Assembly: GCF_025960985.1 (NCBI RefSeq)
Contig: NZ_JAOQMX010000024.1
Span: 1-64,000, forward strand
Length of the DNA: 64,000 nt
Source of the DNA: Flavobacterium psychraerolatum
GTDB lineage: Bacteria > Bacteroidota > Bacteroidia > Flavobacteriales > Flavobacteriaceae
Direction: 5' to 3'
Shown: piece by piece, positions 27,116 to 35,783 of the stretch
Layout: every line of letters begins with the position of its first letter
Position numbering within the stretch: position 1 is the first letter of the stretch
Notes under the pieces: generated by a model
Database searches by the model: none
Told to the model about the DNA's origin: nothing
Seen by the model: the letters and a program-made list of their open reading frames with translations, nothing else
Program-made: the position numbers and the translations under genes

Positions 27116-27813
27116 ATCAAGATATTACTTTCTAAATCTGATTTTTCAATTTTAAAATCAAATCCAAGTTCTTCTACCAATTGAATTACTAGGTTTTTAT
27201 ACCAGTTCTCCGACTTGGGGTGGATGTATATTTTTTCGATCAATTGATTGATGTCTACGTTAATTTTTAGCCCATCATTCAATTTTAAATTATTTCCCGT
27301 TACATCGGTAAGAATACGGACTTCTCTTTCGTATTGAAAACTTTTTCTTTTGAATAGAAAAGGGAAAAACATATCGTCAAAAGGAATGTATTCTTTTTTA
27401 TAATCGATATAATTAACTTCTCCAATATGTTGAGTAAAGTTTTTTTCTTCTGTCAAGCATTCTTGTAATCGACCAATAGTGGACTGTATTGCCAGACCCT
27501 CACTATTTTGAGTGAAAATTTGCCACATCGCAAACGATTCGTATTCGTTAATATGCCAACTACTAATTGCTACTTTTTCACGATGTTTTTTGTAATATTT
27601 TAAAAAATTAGGTTTATCAATAGATAATCTTTTGATTTCCTCGTAGGTAGGCTCACTGAAAGTTCCTTCATATTGATCTTCAAATTTATCTGAACGAGAC
27701 ATGAAAAGTTTTTTTGAAAGTAATAATTCCAAAAATTTAGAGAGGTCCAAGTATTTCCATACTATGGTGTCATTATCAGAGGGTAATTTTATATTTGGGT
27801 TGTGTATATACAT
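27112..27813 (-). CDS. DUF2971 family protein
   Basis: 233 residues. Family features are VWKYLDLSKFLELLLSKKLF near the start, KFEDQYEG, the central SSWHINEYESFAMWQIFTQN, then EGLAIQS and a late KRKSFQYEREVRIL. DUF2971 proteins have no established activity; some occur in defence contexts, but the neighbours here give no such hint. No signal peptide. It converges on the EF-hand lipoprotein gene with overlapping stops. The 204-bp upstream gap shows only AT-rich DNA. Confidence 0.82.
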   Translation of the reverse strand: MYIHNPNIKLPSDNDTIVWKYLDLSKFLELLLSKKLFMSRSDKFEDQYEGTFSEPTYEEIKRLSIDKPNFLKYYKKHREKVAISSWHINEYESFAMWQIFTQNSEGLAIQSTIGRLQECLTEEKNFTQHIGEVNYIDYKKEYIPFDDMFFPFLFKRKSFQYEREVRILTDVTGNNLKLNDGLKINVDINQLIEKIYIHPKSENWYKNLVIQLVEELGFDFKIEKSDLESNILI

Positions 27814-28017
27814 TTTTTATAACTAGCTGTTAAAAGGCATTATTAATCGAATTGATTTGTCAAAATTAATACATAAGTATTGTAAATGTTCTACTTATTA
27901 TTCCAATATATATATAGCAATAAAGAGACTAAGCAACTGAGCTTTTTGTTCAAAAAGTGACGCTTTTATGTCTTCACTTAGTAGTCCTTTAATTAACATC
28001 AAATATAAGCAACTACC

Positions 28018-29847
28018 TTAGGATTCAAAGGATTGCATAGTTACCAATTTGTTATATGTTCCGTTGAGTAAAATCAATTGTTCGTGGTTACCTTGTTCTA
28101 CAATCTTACCTTTTTGCATCACAATGATGATATCGGCTTTTTGAATGGTAGAGAGTCGATGTGCAATCACAATCGAAGTCCTATTTTGCATCATGTTTTC
28201 TAAGGCGACTTGAACAAATTTTTCGCTCTCGGTATCCAGTGCAGATGTTGCTTCATCCAAAATCATAATAGGAGGGTTTTTTAGAACAGCTCTAGCAATT
28301 GATAAACGTTGCTTTTGACCTCCAGAAAGCTTGTTTCCACTATCACCAATGTTCGTGTAAATTCCTAAGGGCAATTCATTTACAAAGTCAAAAGCATTAG
28401 CAATTTTTAGTGCTTCAATAATTTCTTCATCAGTAGCGTCTAGTTTTCCTAATGAAATATTGGCTTTGATAGTATCATTAAATAAGATACTGTCTTGTGT
28501 TACCAATCCCATCATTGATCGTAGGGACTGAATATTTAAGTCCTTAATGTTTATTCCGTCGATTTTGATGCTTCCCTCGTTAACATCATAAAAACGAGTT
28601 AGTAAATTGGCAATGGTACTTTTTCCGCTTCCTGATTGTCCAACAAGAGCAACGGTTTGTCCTTTTTTTACTTCTAATGAAAAATCTTTCAATACACTTT
28701 CATCTTCGTATTTAAAATTGATGTTTTGAATACTAATATTCAAATCAAAACTAGCTTTTAAAGCTGCATTCTCTTTGGAGGTAATAGTATTTTTTTGATC
28801 TAAAATTTCCAATACACGTTCTGCTGCAGCATTTCCTCTTTTGATACTATAGGAGGCTTTAGAGATCGATTTTGCTGGAGTTAGAATGTTGTAAGCCAAT
28901 CCCATGTAGGCGATAAAAGAAGCTCCGTTTAATGATTTTTCTATTAAAACCATTTGCCCTCCATACCATAATAGGATAGTAATTACCATGATGCCCATGA
29001 ATTCACTAGCAGGAGAAGCTAAGTTTTGCCTGTTACCAATACTATTGGATAAAGTGAAAAAGCGTTGTGTAGACTCTTGAAAAATGCGATTGAAATAATT
29101 TTCAGAATTATATCCTTTTACAACTTTAAGGCCACCCAAAGTTTCTTCAATTGTAGAAAGAAAAATACCCTGTTCTTCCTGTGCTTTCGTTGATTTTTTC
29201 TTTAATTGTTTTCCAATAATCGAAATCACATAGCCCGAAACCGGAATGAATATAAATACAAATAAGGTAAGTTGAGTACTTATGGTAAGCATCGCGATAA
29301 TAGTAAACACAATCGTCAATGGTTCTTTTACTACTAGTTCAAGAATAGATAAGAAAGAGGTTTGGACCTCATTGACATCTGCCGAAATACGGGCGATAAC
29401 ATCTCCTTTTCTTTTTTCAGAGAAATAAGCCAAAGGTAATTCTAATGTTTTTTTATACATCGCATTACGCATGTCTCTTAATATTCCATTTCGTAAAAAG
29501 GTAATAAAAAACAAAGCCAAATAATCAGATAAGTTTTTTAATAAAAAGATAGCAATGATCACTGCTACCATAATGCTTAGCGTTTGACTCACTCCATAAG
29601 TTGCAGTAGTATGTGTTATAAAATAGCTCAAATAATCTTCGGCGTAGGTTTTAAACTCCCATATACCGGTATAGGTAGGGACGATGGTATTTTTTTTGGT
29701 TTGATCAAATAAAACCTGCATCATCGGAATTAAGGACATGAATGAAAGTGTGCTAAAAAGAGCGTACAAAACATTGAAAAAGATGTTCAGGTAAGCGTAT
29801 TTTTTATAAGGAATTATAAAAGAGAATATTTTTTTAAAATTATCCAT
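28018..29847 (-). CDS. ABC exporter, MsbA/lipid type (fused membrane and ATPase domains)
   Basis: 609 residues. About six membrane helices in the first 320, then an ABC ATPase: Walker A VGQSGSGKSTI, Q-loop GLVTQDSILFNDTI, signature LSGGQKQRLSIARA, Walker B IMILDEATSALD, and switch His in IVIAHRLS. As a half-transporter it should act as a dimer. Flavobacterial proteins of this pattern are usually labelled MsbA-like, but substrate (lipid A core, drug or peptide) cannot be read. It appears monocistronic. Confidence 0.92.
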   Translation of the reverse strand: MDNFKKIFSFIIPYKKYAYLNIFFNVLYALFSTLSFMSLIPMMQVLFDQTKKNTIVPTYTGIWEFKTYAEDYLSYFITHTTATYGVSQTLSIMVAVIIAIFLLKNLSDYLALFFITFLRNGILRDMRNAMYKKTLELPLAYFSEKRKGDVIARISADVNEVQTSFLSILELVVKEPLTIVFTIIAMLTISTQLTLFVFIFIPVSGYVISIIGKQLKKKSTKAQEEQGIFLSTIEETLGGLKVVKGYNSENYFNRIFQESTQRFFTLSNSIGNRQNLASPASEFMGIMVITILLWYGGQMVLIEKSLNGASFIAYMGLAYNILTPAKSISKASYSIKRGNAAAERVLEILDQKNTITSKENAALKASFDLNISIQNINFKYEDESVLKDFSLEVKKGQTVALVGQSGSGKSTIANLLTRFYDVNEGSIKIDGINIKDLNIQSLRSMMGLVTQDSILFNDTIKANISLGKLDATDEEIIEALKIANAFDFVNELPLGIYTNIGDSGNKLSGGQKQRLSIARAVLKNPPIMILDEATSALDTESEKFVQVALENMMQNRTSIVIAHRLSTIQKADIIIVMQKGKIVEQGNHEQLILLNGTYNKLVTMQSFES

Positions 29848-30102
29848 TTAAGGTTGTATGTTGTTGTTTAAGTACCGAAAAGTATTTTCTTTGCCACTAA
29901 TTTATCTCACTGGTAATCATGTTGAATTACGTTTGCTAATTTCAATTCATGTATTCAAACGAATATATTATTTTCTGCTCAAACTAAATTCATGAAATAA
30001 GTCTTTTTTGATTTTTAAAGTTTTGGCAATGTGTAAAATTTGTTTTAACTTTTTTTGAGGAAGTTAAAAGTAACTCCCTTGCTCATGATTGCTCAAATTA
30101 AG

Positions 30103-30141
30103 ACCCGACTGCAAATTTAGTAAAACTACAGTCGGGTCTAG
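30103..30141 (-). terminator. Terminator of the phosphohexose mutase gene
   Basis: AGACCCGACTG/CAGTCGGGTCT, 11-bp stem, 26 bp past the stop on the minus strand. The rest of the 29848-30166 gap shows nothing else of note. Confidence 0.75.
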
Positions 30142-30166
30142 GTATTTTAATAAAAACTTATGAATG

Positions 30167-31894
30167 CTAGTTCAATTGCATTGCTGTAATGATACTTTGT
30201 ATTTTCTCATTTAGATACGCTTCTGCTTCGGGGAACTTGTCAACTGATTCTAATTCGGTATTTACACTGATGTAAAATTTAATTTTAGGCTCTGTTCCAC
30301 TAGGTCTAGCACATATTTTCGATCCATCTTCTGTATAATAAATTAATACATCTGCCTTTGGTAATACTAAAGTCTCCACTTCTCCAGTCAATAAATTTTT
30401 GGCTGTCGAAGCTTTATAATCTTCAACCATGACCACACGTTTACCACTGATTTCTTTAAGCGGATTTTCACGTAAATCCACCATCATTTTATTGATTTCA
30501 GCAAGTCCGTCCAATCCTTTTTTAGTTAACGAAATCAAATGTTCTTTATAGAAACCAAAGTCAACATAATGTTGCAATAATTCTTTGTAAGCCGAGCTTC
30601 CTTTAGCTTTTGCTTGAGCGGCAACTTCACATATCAATAAAGTAGCAGCAACGGCATCCTTATCGCGTACGGCATCACCAACCATGTAACCAAAGCTTTC
30701 TTCACCACCACCAATAAATTTAGACTCTGGAAAATCTTTTACCATTTTGGCAATCCATTTAAAGCCTGTCAAACCACTTTTGTATTCTACACCATAAGCT
30801 GATGCCAGTTCCATCACCATCGGAGTCGATACAATCGTAGAAGCTACAAATTGTTTTCCATCTAGTTTGCCTGCTTTTTTCCATTTTTCCAGTAAGAAAG
30901 CAGTCATCAAAATCATTGATTGATTACCGTTCAATAACGTCATTTTACCTTCGTTGTTACGCACTGCAACTCCTAGACGGTCACAGTCAGGGTCCGTTCC
31001 AATCACAATATCGGCGTTGATTTTGTCAGCCAATTCAGTCGCCATTTTCAAAGCCTCTGGCTCTTCTGGATTTGGAGATTTTACCGTAGGGAAATCACCA
31101 TTTGGCACTGCTTGCTCTTCAACAATATTTACGTTTTTGTATCCAGCTTGTGCCAAAGTTTGTGGAGTAACCGTAATCGATGTTCCGTGCAAAGAGGTAA
31201 AAACAATTTTCAAATCATCTTTTGCGGCAGCAGGTGTATTAAAACTAGCATTTTCAACAGTAGAGTCGATAAAGGCTTTGTCTACCTCCTTGTCAATATA
31301 GTGAATCAAGCTTTCGTTGGCTTCAAACTTGATTTGGTTGTATTTTAAATTTTCAATTACATTGATAATAGCACCATCTTCTGGTGGAACAATTTGTCCA
31401 CCATCTTGCCAGTACACTTTGTAACCATTGTATTCTGGTGGATTGTGTGAAGCTGTCAATACAATTCCGCACTGGCAACCCAAATGTTTTACTGCAAAAG
31501 ATAATTCTGGAGTAGGACGCAAAGAAGAAAATAAATATACTTCAACACCATTTGCCGAAAATACATCCGCGACCACTTTGGCCAATGTGTCACTATTATG
31601 ACGACAGTCATAAGCAATCACCGCTTTCAAGGGTTGGTTTGGAAATGCAATATGCAAATAGTCCGCAAGACCCTGAGTACTTTTTCCCAGTGTGTATTTA
31701 TTAATTCTGTTATCACCAGGACCCATAGTTCCGCGCATTCCGCCCGTTCCAAATTCCAAGCTTTTGTAAAAACTCTCTTCTAGTTCTTTTGGAGAATTAG
31801 CGATCAATGCGTGTACTTCTTCTTGTGTTTTTGCATCAAAAACGGGATTCAACCATTCGTTGGCAGCATCCAAAATGTTTTGTTTGATTTCCAT
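30167..31894 (-). CDS. Phosphoglucomutase/phosphomannomutase family enzyme
   Basis: 575 residues, fitting the large alpha-D-phosphohexomutase subgroup found in Bacteroidota and Firmicutes. Visible motifs are the active-site Ser loop VLTASHNPPEYNGYK, the metal loop GTDPDCDRLGVA, the sugar-binding GGGEESFGYM and the phosphate-binding RPSGTEPKIKFY. It interconverts hexose 1- and 6-phosphates for glycogen, wall and surface-sugar synthesis; glucose versus mannose preference is not evident. It precedes a glycosyltransferase (transcribed first, on the same strand) across a repeat-bearing 125-bp gap. Confidence 0.94.
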   Translation of the reverse strand: MEIKQNILDAANEWLNPVFDAKTQEEVHALIANSPKELEESFYKSLEFGTGGMRGTMGPGDNRINKYTLGKSTQGLADYLHIAFPNQPLKAVIAYDCRHNSDTLAKVVADVFSANGVEVYLFSSLRPTPELSFAVKHLGCQCGIVLTASHNPPEYNGYKVYWQDGGQIVPPEDGAIINVIENLKYNQIKFEANESLIHYIDKEVDKAFIDSTVENASFNTPAAAKDDLKIVFTSLHGTSITVTPQTLAQAGYKNVNIVEEQAVPNGDFPTVKSPNPEEPEALKMATELADKINADIVIGTDPDCDRLGVAVRNNEGKMTLLNGNQSMILMTAFLLEKWKKAGKLDGKQFVASTIVSTPMVMELASAYGVEYKSGLTGFKWIAKMVKDFPESKFIGGGEESFGYMVGDAVRDKDAVAATLLICEVAAQAKAKGSSAYKELLQHYVDFGFYKEHLISLTKKGLDGLAEINKMMVDLRENPLKEISGKRVVMVEDYKASTAKNLLTGEVETLVLPKADVLIYYTEDGSKICARPSGTEPKIKFYISVNTELESVDKFPEAEAYLNEKIQSIITAMQLN

Positions 31895-31930
31895 TTGTAC
31901 TATGTTTTGTTGTTGTTAGTTTCTTTTTAG

Positions 31931-32013
31931 GAGCTTAATCCTGCTATCCGTTTCAATCTTTTGGGGGCAAAAAAAAGCCCCCAAAAGGATTTTTACTACT
32001 ATCAGGGCTAGGA
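31931..32013. repeat. Dispersed intergenic repeat, copy 2
   Basis: TATCCGTTTCAATCTTTT, a GGGGGC/GCCCCC hairpin, then AAAAGGATTTTTACTACTAT. It shares both flanks with copy 1 while the hairpin sequence differs, as if the stem changes in a compensated way. It sits between the glycosyltransferase and mutase genes and could act as a terminator for the former. Confidence 0.75.
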
Positions 32014-32019
32014 CATTTG

Positions 32020-32976
32020 TTATAAATTAACCATTGTCGCTACCTTATATCTTTCTTCATTGTTTTTAGTTCTCAAAATAATTTCACCCAAGAAACCAGC
32101 CAAGAATAATTGTGTACCCAGTACCATTGTGGTCAAGGCAATGTAAAACCATGGATTATTAGTCACTAAGCTATACCTCATGTCATTATACATATGATAT
32201 AATTTTGAAACTCCAATAAAACCCGCAGATAAAAACCCAATAAGGAACATTATAGATCCCATGGCGCCAAATAGATGCATCGGTCGTTTGCCAAATTTAG
32301 ATAAAAACCAAATAGTAATCAAGTCCAAAAAACCATTTACAAAGCGTTCCATCCCAAATTTTGTTTCTCCGTACTTTCTAGCTTGGTGAATCACTACTTT
32401 TTCGCCTATTTTGCCAAAACCAGCATTTTTTGCCAAAACAGGGATATAACGGTGCATTTCACCTGAAACTTCCACATTTTTGACCACAATATTTTTATAC
32501 GCTTTCAATCCACAATTAAAATCATTCAATTGTACACCCGAGGTTTTGCGAGCCGCCCAATTAAATAATTTTGATGGAATATTTTTGGCTACCACAGAGT
32601 CATATCGTTTCTTTTTCCATCCCGAAACCAAATCGTAGTTTTGTTGCACAATCATTTCATATAATCCTGGAATTTCATCTGGACTATCTTGTAAATCAGC
32701 ATCCATGGTTATAATGACATCACCTTTTGCTTGTGCAAAACCTGCGTGCAAGGCCTGTGATTTACCAAAGTTCCTCATGAAACGAATTCCTTTGATGTTT
32801 GGATTAACCTGCGAAAACCCTTCGATAATAGACCAAGAACTATCAGTGGAACCGTCATCCAAGAAAATTACTTCGTAGGTATATTGATTGGCTTGCATCA
32901 CCTTGATGATCCAGTGGTATAATTCTTTAAGAGATTCTTCTTCGTTCAAAAGAGGAATTAGGATAGATAAATTCAT
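32020..32976 (-). CDS. GT2 glycosyltransferase, GtrB/DPM1-like with two membrane helices
   Basis: 318 residues. An N-terminal GT-A domain has LSILIPLLNEEESLKELY, IFLDDGSTDSSW and MDADLQDSPDEIPGL (metal-binding DxD region). Two C-terminal membrane helices lie at about 235-260 and 270-300. This arrangement is typical of enzymes that load a sugar onto undecaprenyl or dolichyl phosphate (GtrB, ArnC, DPM1). Donor and acceptor are not identifiable. The DUF4199 membrane protein gene is 8 nt upstream on the same strand, a conserved pairing in flavobacteria as I recall. Confidence 0.92.
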   Translation of the reverse strand: MNLSILIPLLNEEESLKELYHWIIKVMQANQYTYEVIFLDDGSTDSSWSIIEGFSQVNPNIKGIRFMRNFGKSQALHAGFAQAKGDVIITMDADLQDSPDEIPGLYEMIVQQNYDLVSGWKKKRYDSVVAKNIPSKLFNWAARKTSGVQLNDFNCGLKAYKNIVVKNVEVSGEMHRYIPVLAKNAGFGKIGEKVVIHQARKYGETKFGMERFVNGFLDLITIWFLSKFGKRPMHLFGAMGSIMFLIGFLSAGFIGVSKLYHMYNDMRYSLVTNNPWFYIALTTMVLGTQLFLAGFLGEIILRTKNNEERYKVATMVNL

Positions 32977-32984
32977 TCGTTATC

Positions 32985-33512
32985 TTATGATGTAGTTTTT
33001 GATTTGAAAATAGCAGCCATTATTACACCTAGTATGGCGCAAAAAAAGAGATTAACTACAGAACCTTTTAGTTGTTCTACTATAGAAAAAGGGTCTGTTT
33101 TTCTTAAATTGTCAATCATTTCGTTTAAAGATGCAGCAGGAACTCCAAATTTATCAGAGGTACTTTTTAAATAGTTTATGGTTAAATCTAATAATGAAGT
33201 TTTAATAGAGGGGTCAATAACATTGAATAATACCATTTTAAACGCTACTGAAATAAATAATCCAATCATAGCAGTGATAAAGTAAGCTGTAAAAGCATCT
33301 TTAAAAGGGAAATTATTTTTTAGATCTGCTTTCGTTTTAATAAGCATAATCACAGGGACTATGATAAAAATAGAAAAACTCAAAAAAGTGGTCCACCATG
33401 CGATAAACAACTCTAGGTTGACAATGTACATTAGAGTGGTTATTAATGACAAAGTAATTCCTGTTATAACTCCGTAAGTAATACCGTTTCTTTTTATTAT
33501 TTCATTAATCAT
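32985..33512 (-). CDS. DUF4199 membrane protein
   Basis: 175 residues with four hydrophobic segments (about 10-30, 37-57, 72-95 and 150-170) and a soluble loop between helices 3 and 4 (FNVIDPSIKTSLLDLTINYL). It matches the Bacteroidota DUF4199 family by length and by the GITYGVITGI, KDAFTAYFITAMIGL pattern. Function is unknown. It is upstream of and probably co-transcribed with the GT2 glycosyltransferase, so a role in envelope sugar or lipid work is possible but only by association. Confidence 0.82.
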   Translation of the reverse strand: MINEIIKRNGITYGVITGITLSLITTLMYIVNLELFIAWWTTFLSFSIFIIVPVIMLIKTKADLKNNFPFKDAFTAYFITAMIGLFISVAFKMVLFNVIDPSIKTSLLDLTINYLKSTSDKFGVPAASLNEMIDNLRKTDPFSIVEQLKGSVVNLFFCAILGVIMAAIFKSKTTS

Positions 33513-33612
33513 TTGACTGTGTCTTTTATTTAGAGTGCAAATATAACAAATCCCTATTGATGAAGGAGTATATTTCTATTTTTGCAGTTGAATAAAAAAT
33601 AAACCAATAAAG

Positions 33613-33643
33613 ATTTGATTATTGAAAAATAATTGTACTTTTG
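33613..33643 (+). promoter_or_regulatory. Promoter of the L31 gene
   Basis: TTTG (33613-33616), a 19-nt spacer, TACTTTTG (33636-33643): a full match to the Bacteroidota -33/-7 consensus. A second -7-like box (TATTTTTG) lies near 33577. The leader to the ATG at 33756 is about 105 nt; I see no known leader motif in it. Confidence 0.75.
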
Positions 33644-33755
33644 CATCCTCAAATTAATACAATAAAATAAAAAGTTATAAGGCGTTTATACCTTGTCTGT
33701 AAAAAAGAGAAGCCGCAAAGCAAATTATAATTAAAACCAATAAAAGATTTACAAG

Positions 33756-34007
33756 ATGAAAAAAGGTGTACACCCAGAGAATTACAGATTAGTTGCTTTT
33801 AAAGACATGTCTAACGAAGAAGTTTTTATTACAAAGTCAACTGCAGATACTAAAGAGACAATTACACACGAAGGTGTTGAATACCCAGTTGTAAAATTGG
33901 AGATTTCTAGAACTTCTCACCCTTTTTACACAGGTAAAAACAAACTTATTGATACTGCAGGACGTATTGATAAATTTAAAACTAAATACGCTAAACATAT
34001 TAAATAA
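33756..34007 (+). CDS. rpmE2: 50S ribosomal protein L31 type B
   Basis: 83 residues: [20 protein letters not shown], then [20 protein letters not shown] and [12 protein letters not shown]. It lacks the CxxC zinc ligands of type A L31, so it is the zinc-independent (C-minus) form, which in other bacteria replaces type A under zinc limitation. Bacteroidota commonly use type B as the standard copy. I see no Zur-box-like palindrome at its promoter, which would fit constitutive use. Single gene with its own strong promoter and terminator. Confidence 0.95.
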   Translation: MKKGVHPENYRLVAFKDMSNEEVFITKSTADTKETITHEGVEYPVVKLEISRTSHPFYTGKNKLIDTAGRIDKFKTKYAKHIK

Positions 34008-34033
34008 TTTTAATTTGTTTTCAAAATACAGGA

Positions 34034-34059
34034 AGCCTCGCAATTTGCGGGGCTTTTTT
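34034..34059 (+). terminator. Terminator of the L31 gene
   Basis: AGCCTCGCA-ATT-TGCGGGGCT followed by T6. Confidence 0.88.
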
Positions 34060-34239
34060 ATGGTTAAAAACTAATGTTGTTATCTACCGTTGATTTGATT
34101 ATCCTTTGGGGATAAATAGCTCAAGAAAATAAAAATTGAAAAACCTAAAATTCAATTAAATTCTTGCTGATTGTAATAAAAAATTTCTTTAAAGTTTTAA
34201 AAGGGTTTGACTTGGTCGATAAACCAGCCAAAAACTTTG

Positions 34240-34262
34240 TAACTTTGAGCTTTATAACTTTG
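34240..34262 (+). promoter_or_regulatory. Two tandem -7 boxes for the GlmU-like gene
   Basis: TAACTTTG occurs at 34240-34247 and again at 34255-34262, 15 nt apart. Starts from these would give leaders of about 20 and 6 nt before the ATG at 34275, supporting that ATG over the in-frame ATG at 34164. Confidence 0.5.
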
Positions 34263-34274
34263 AAACTCTATAAA

Positions 34275-35450
34275 ATGAACTATATTCTTTTTGACGGACC
34301 TTCTCGAAATGCTTTATTGCCTTTTACTTTTACCCGTCCTGTAGCTGATATCTTAATTGGAATTATTACCATTCGTCAGAAATGGGAAATGTACTTGGGC
34401 TCAACCACTACAACATTGACTGAAGAATATTTGTCAGACAAATATCCGATGGTAGAGTTAGAAGAAAATGTAATGATTAATGCTTCTTTTTTACCAAACG
34501 AAGAGTTAGTAGAATTAATTAGAGATCTAGGAGTAAACCAAGCCATCTTTAAAGGAGAAGAAGTTGTCGCTTTCTATTCTGGTGAAAATCAAGAGGAAAT
34601 TAATTTTGATGATTATGAAATTATCGAATTTGAATATGATGTTATATCGGTGAACCATCCTTGGGATATTTTCTCGAAGAATGATGCTGCCATTCGAGCT
34701 GACTATGAATTTATAACCGAAGATAGAGCGTCACAACCAATTCCGAAAAGTGTGAACGCAATATCACCCGAAAATATTTTTATAGAAGAAGGTGCAAAGT
34801 TAGAATTTGTGACACTAAATGCTTCTAATGGACCGATCTATATAGGTAAAGACTCCGAAATAATGGAGGGGTCTGTAATTCGTGGACCTTTTGCTTTGTG
34901 TGAAGGCGCAGTAGTCAAATTAGCCACCAAAATTTATGGCGCTACAACGGTAGGGATACAATCAAGAGTCGGCGGTGAGGTGAATAACTCGGTAATATCC
35001 GCTTATTCAAATAAAGGACATGATGGATTTCTTGGGAATTCAGTACTTGGAGAATGGTGTAATATTGGCGCAGACAGTAACAACTCTAACCTGAAAAATA
35101 ATTATGAAGAAGTAAAACTATGGAATTACGAAACCGAAGGCTTTGCAAAAACTGGCTTGCAGTTTTGTGGTTTGATGATGGGCGATCATAGTAAATGCGG
35201 AATCAATACGATGTTTAATACAGGGACTGTTATCGGGGTGAGTACTAATATTTTTGGAAGCGGTTTTCCTCGCAATTTTGTTCCAAGTTTCTCTTGGGGA
35301 GGAGCTTCAGGGTTTACTACTTATGTTACTAAGAAAGCATTCCAAACGGCAAAAATCGTGATGAAACGTAGAGATGTAGAATTTGATGCACAAGAAGAAG
35401 CTATATTGGAGCATGTTTTTGAAGAAACTAAAAAGTGGAGGAAGGAATAA
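34275..35450 (+). CDS. GlmU-like sugar nucleotidyltransferase / left-handed beta-helix protein
   Basis: 391 residues from the ATG at 34275. The N-terminus MNYILFDGPSRNALLPFTFTRPVADILIG is characteristic of the Bacteroidota 'GlmU family protein', a degenerate nucleotidyltransferase domain, and lacks the standard GxGTRM loop of active GlmU. From about 190 the sequence turns into hexapeptide-repeat helix (IYIGKDSEIMEGSVIRGPFA, then NIGADSNNSNLKNN and STNIFGSGFP). True GlmU is elsewhere or replaced; activity is uncertain. Single gene with a terminator at 35470-35514. Confidence 0.85.
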   Translation: MNYILFDGPSRNALLPFTFTRPVADILIGIITIRQKWEMYLGSTTTTLTEEYLSDKYPMVELEENVMINASFLPNEELVELIRDLGVNQAIFKGEEVVAFYSGENQEEINFDDYEIIEFEYDVISVNHPWDIFSKNDAAIRADYEFITEDRASQPIPKSVNAISPENIFIEEGAKLEFVTLNASNGPIYIGKDSEIMEGSVIRGPFALCEGAVVKLATKIYGATTVGIQSRVGGEVNNSVISAYSNKGHDGFLGNSVLGEWCNIGADSNNSNLKNNYEEVKLWNYETEGFAKTGLQFCGLMMGDHSKCGINTMFNTGTVIGVSTNIFGSGFPRNFVPSFSWGGASGFTTYVTKKAFQTAKIVMKRRDVEFDAQEEAILEHVFEETKKWRKE

Positions 35451-35469
35451 TTTCAATATTTACTATAAT

Positions 35470-35514
35470 AGCCACTAACGTAAAGAAATACATCTTTAGG
35501 GTAGTGGCTTTTTT
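35470..35514 (+). terminator. Terminator of the GlmU-like gene
   Basis: AGCCACTA/TAGTGGCT with a 24-nt loop and T6. The remaining gap to 35783 is very T-rich and shows no other feature. Confidence 0.7.
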
Positions 35515-35783
35515 AATTTGAACACTTAAAAAAAATAAAATAACACTATTCTTGTTTTATAGTATGTTTAAGTGTGTATTTTAGTTATTATATTGTTTTT
35601 TTGCTTTTTTACTGCTTATAATGTTGCTTTTTGATTGAATTGTTCTTTATAGTAGAATTATGTTTTTTGCAGTATAAAATCCTCTAATTCCTTTATTTTG
35701 AATTTTTAGAAGATTTATTTTGAAAAATTGTTTGAAAAATGAATGTTTTGTTGTTTTTTTGATGATAAATTAAAAAATACCCT

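Noticed and set aside
30954..31348. Plus-strand open frames of 78-115 codons
   Set aside because: Antisense shadows of the phosphohexose mutase gene, whose motifs are complete on the minus strand.
33640..33755. Ribosomal-protein leader or zinc-responsive (Zur) site upstream of L31
   Set aside because: No clear palindromic Zur-like box or conserved leader fold could be recognised.
34275..35450. Bifunctional GlmU
   Set aside because: The N-terminal nucleotide-binding signature of GlmU is missing and the total length is short; only the hexapeptide part resembles it.
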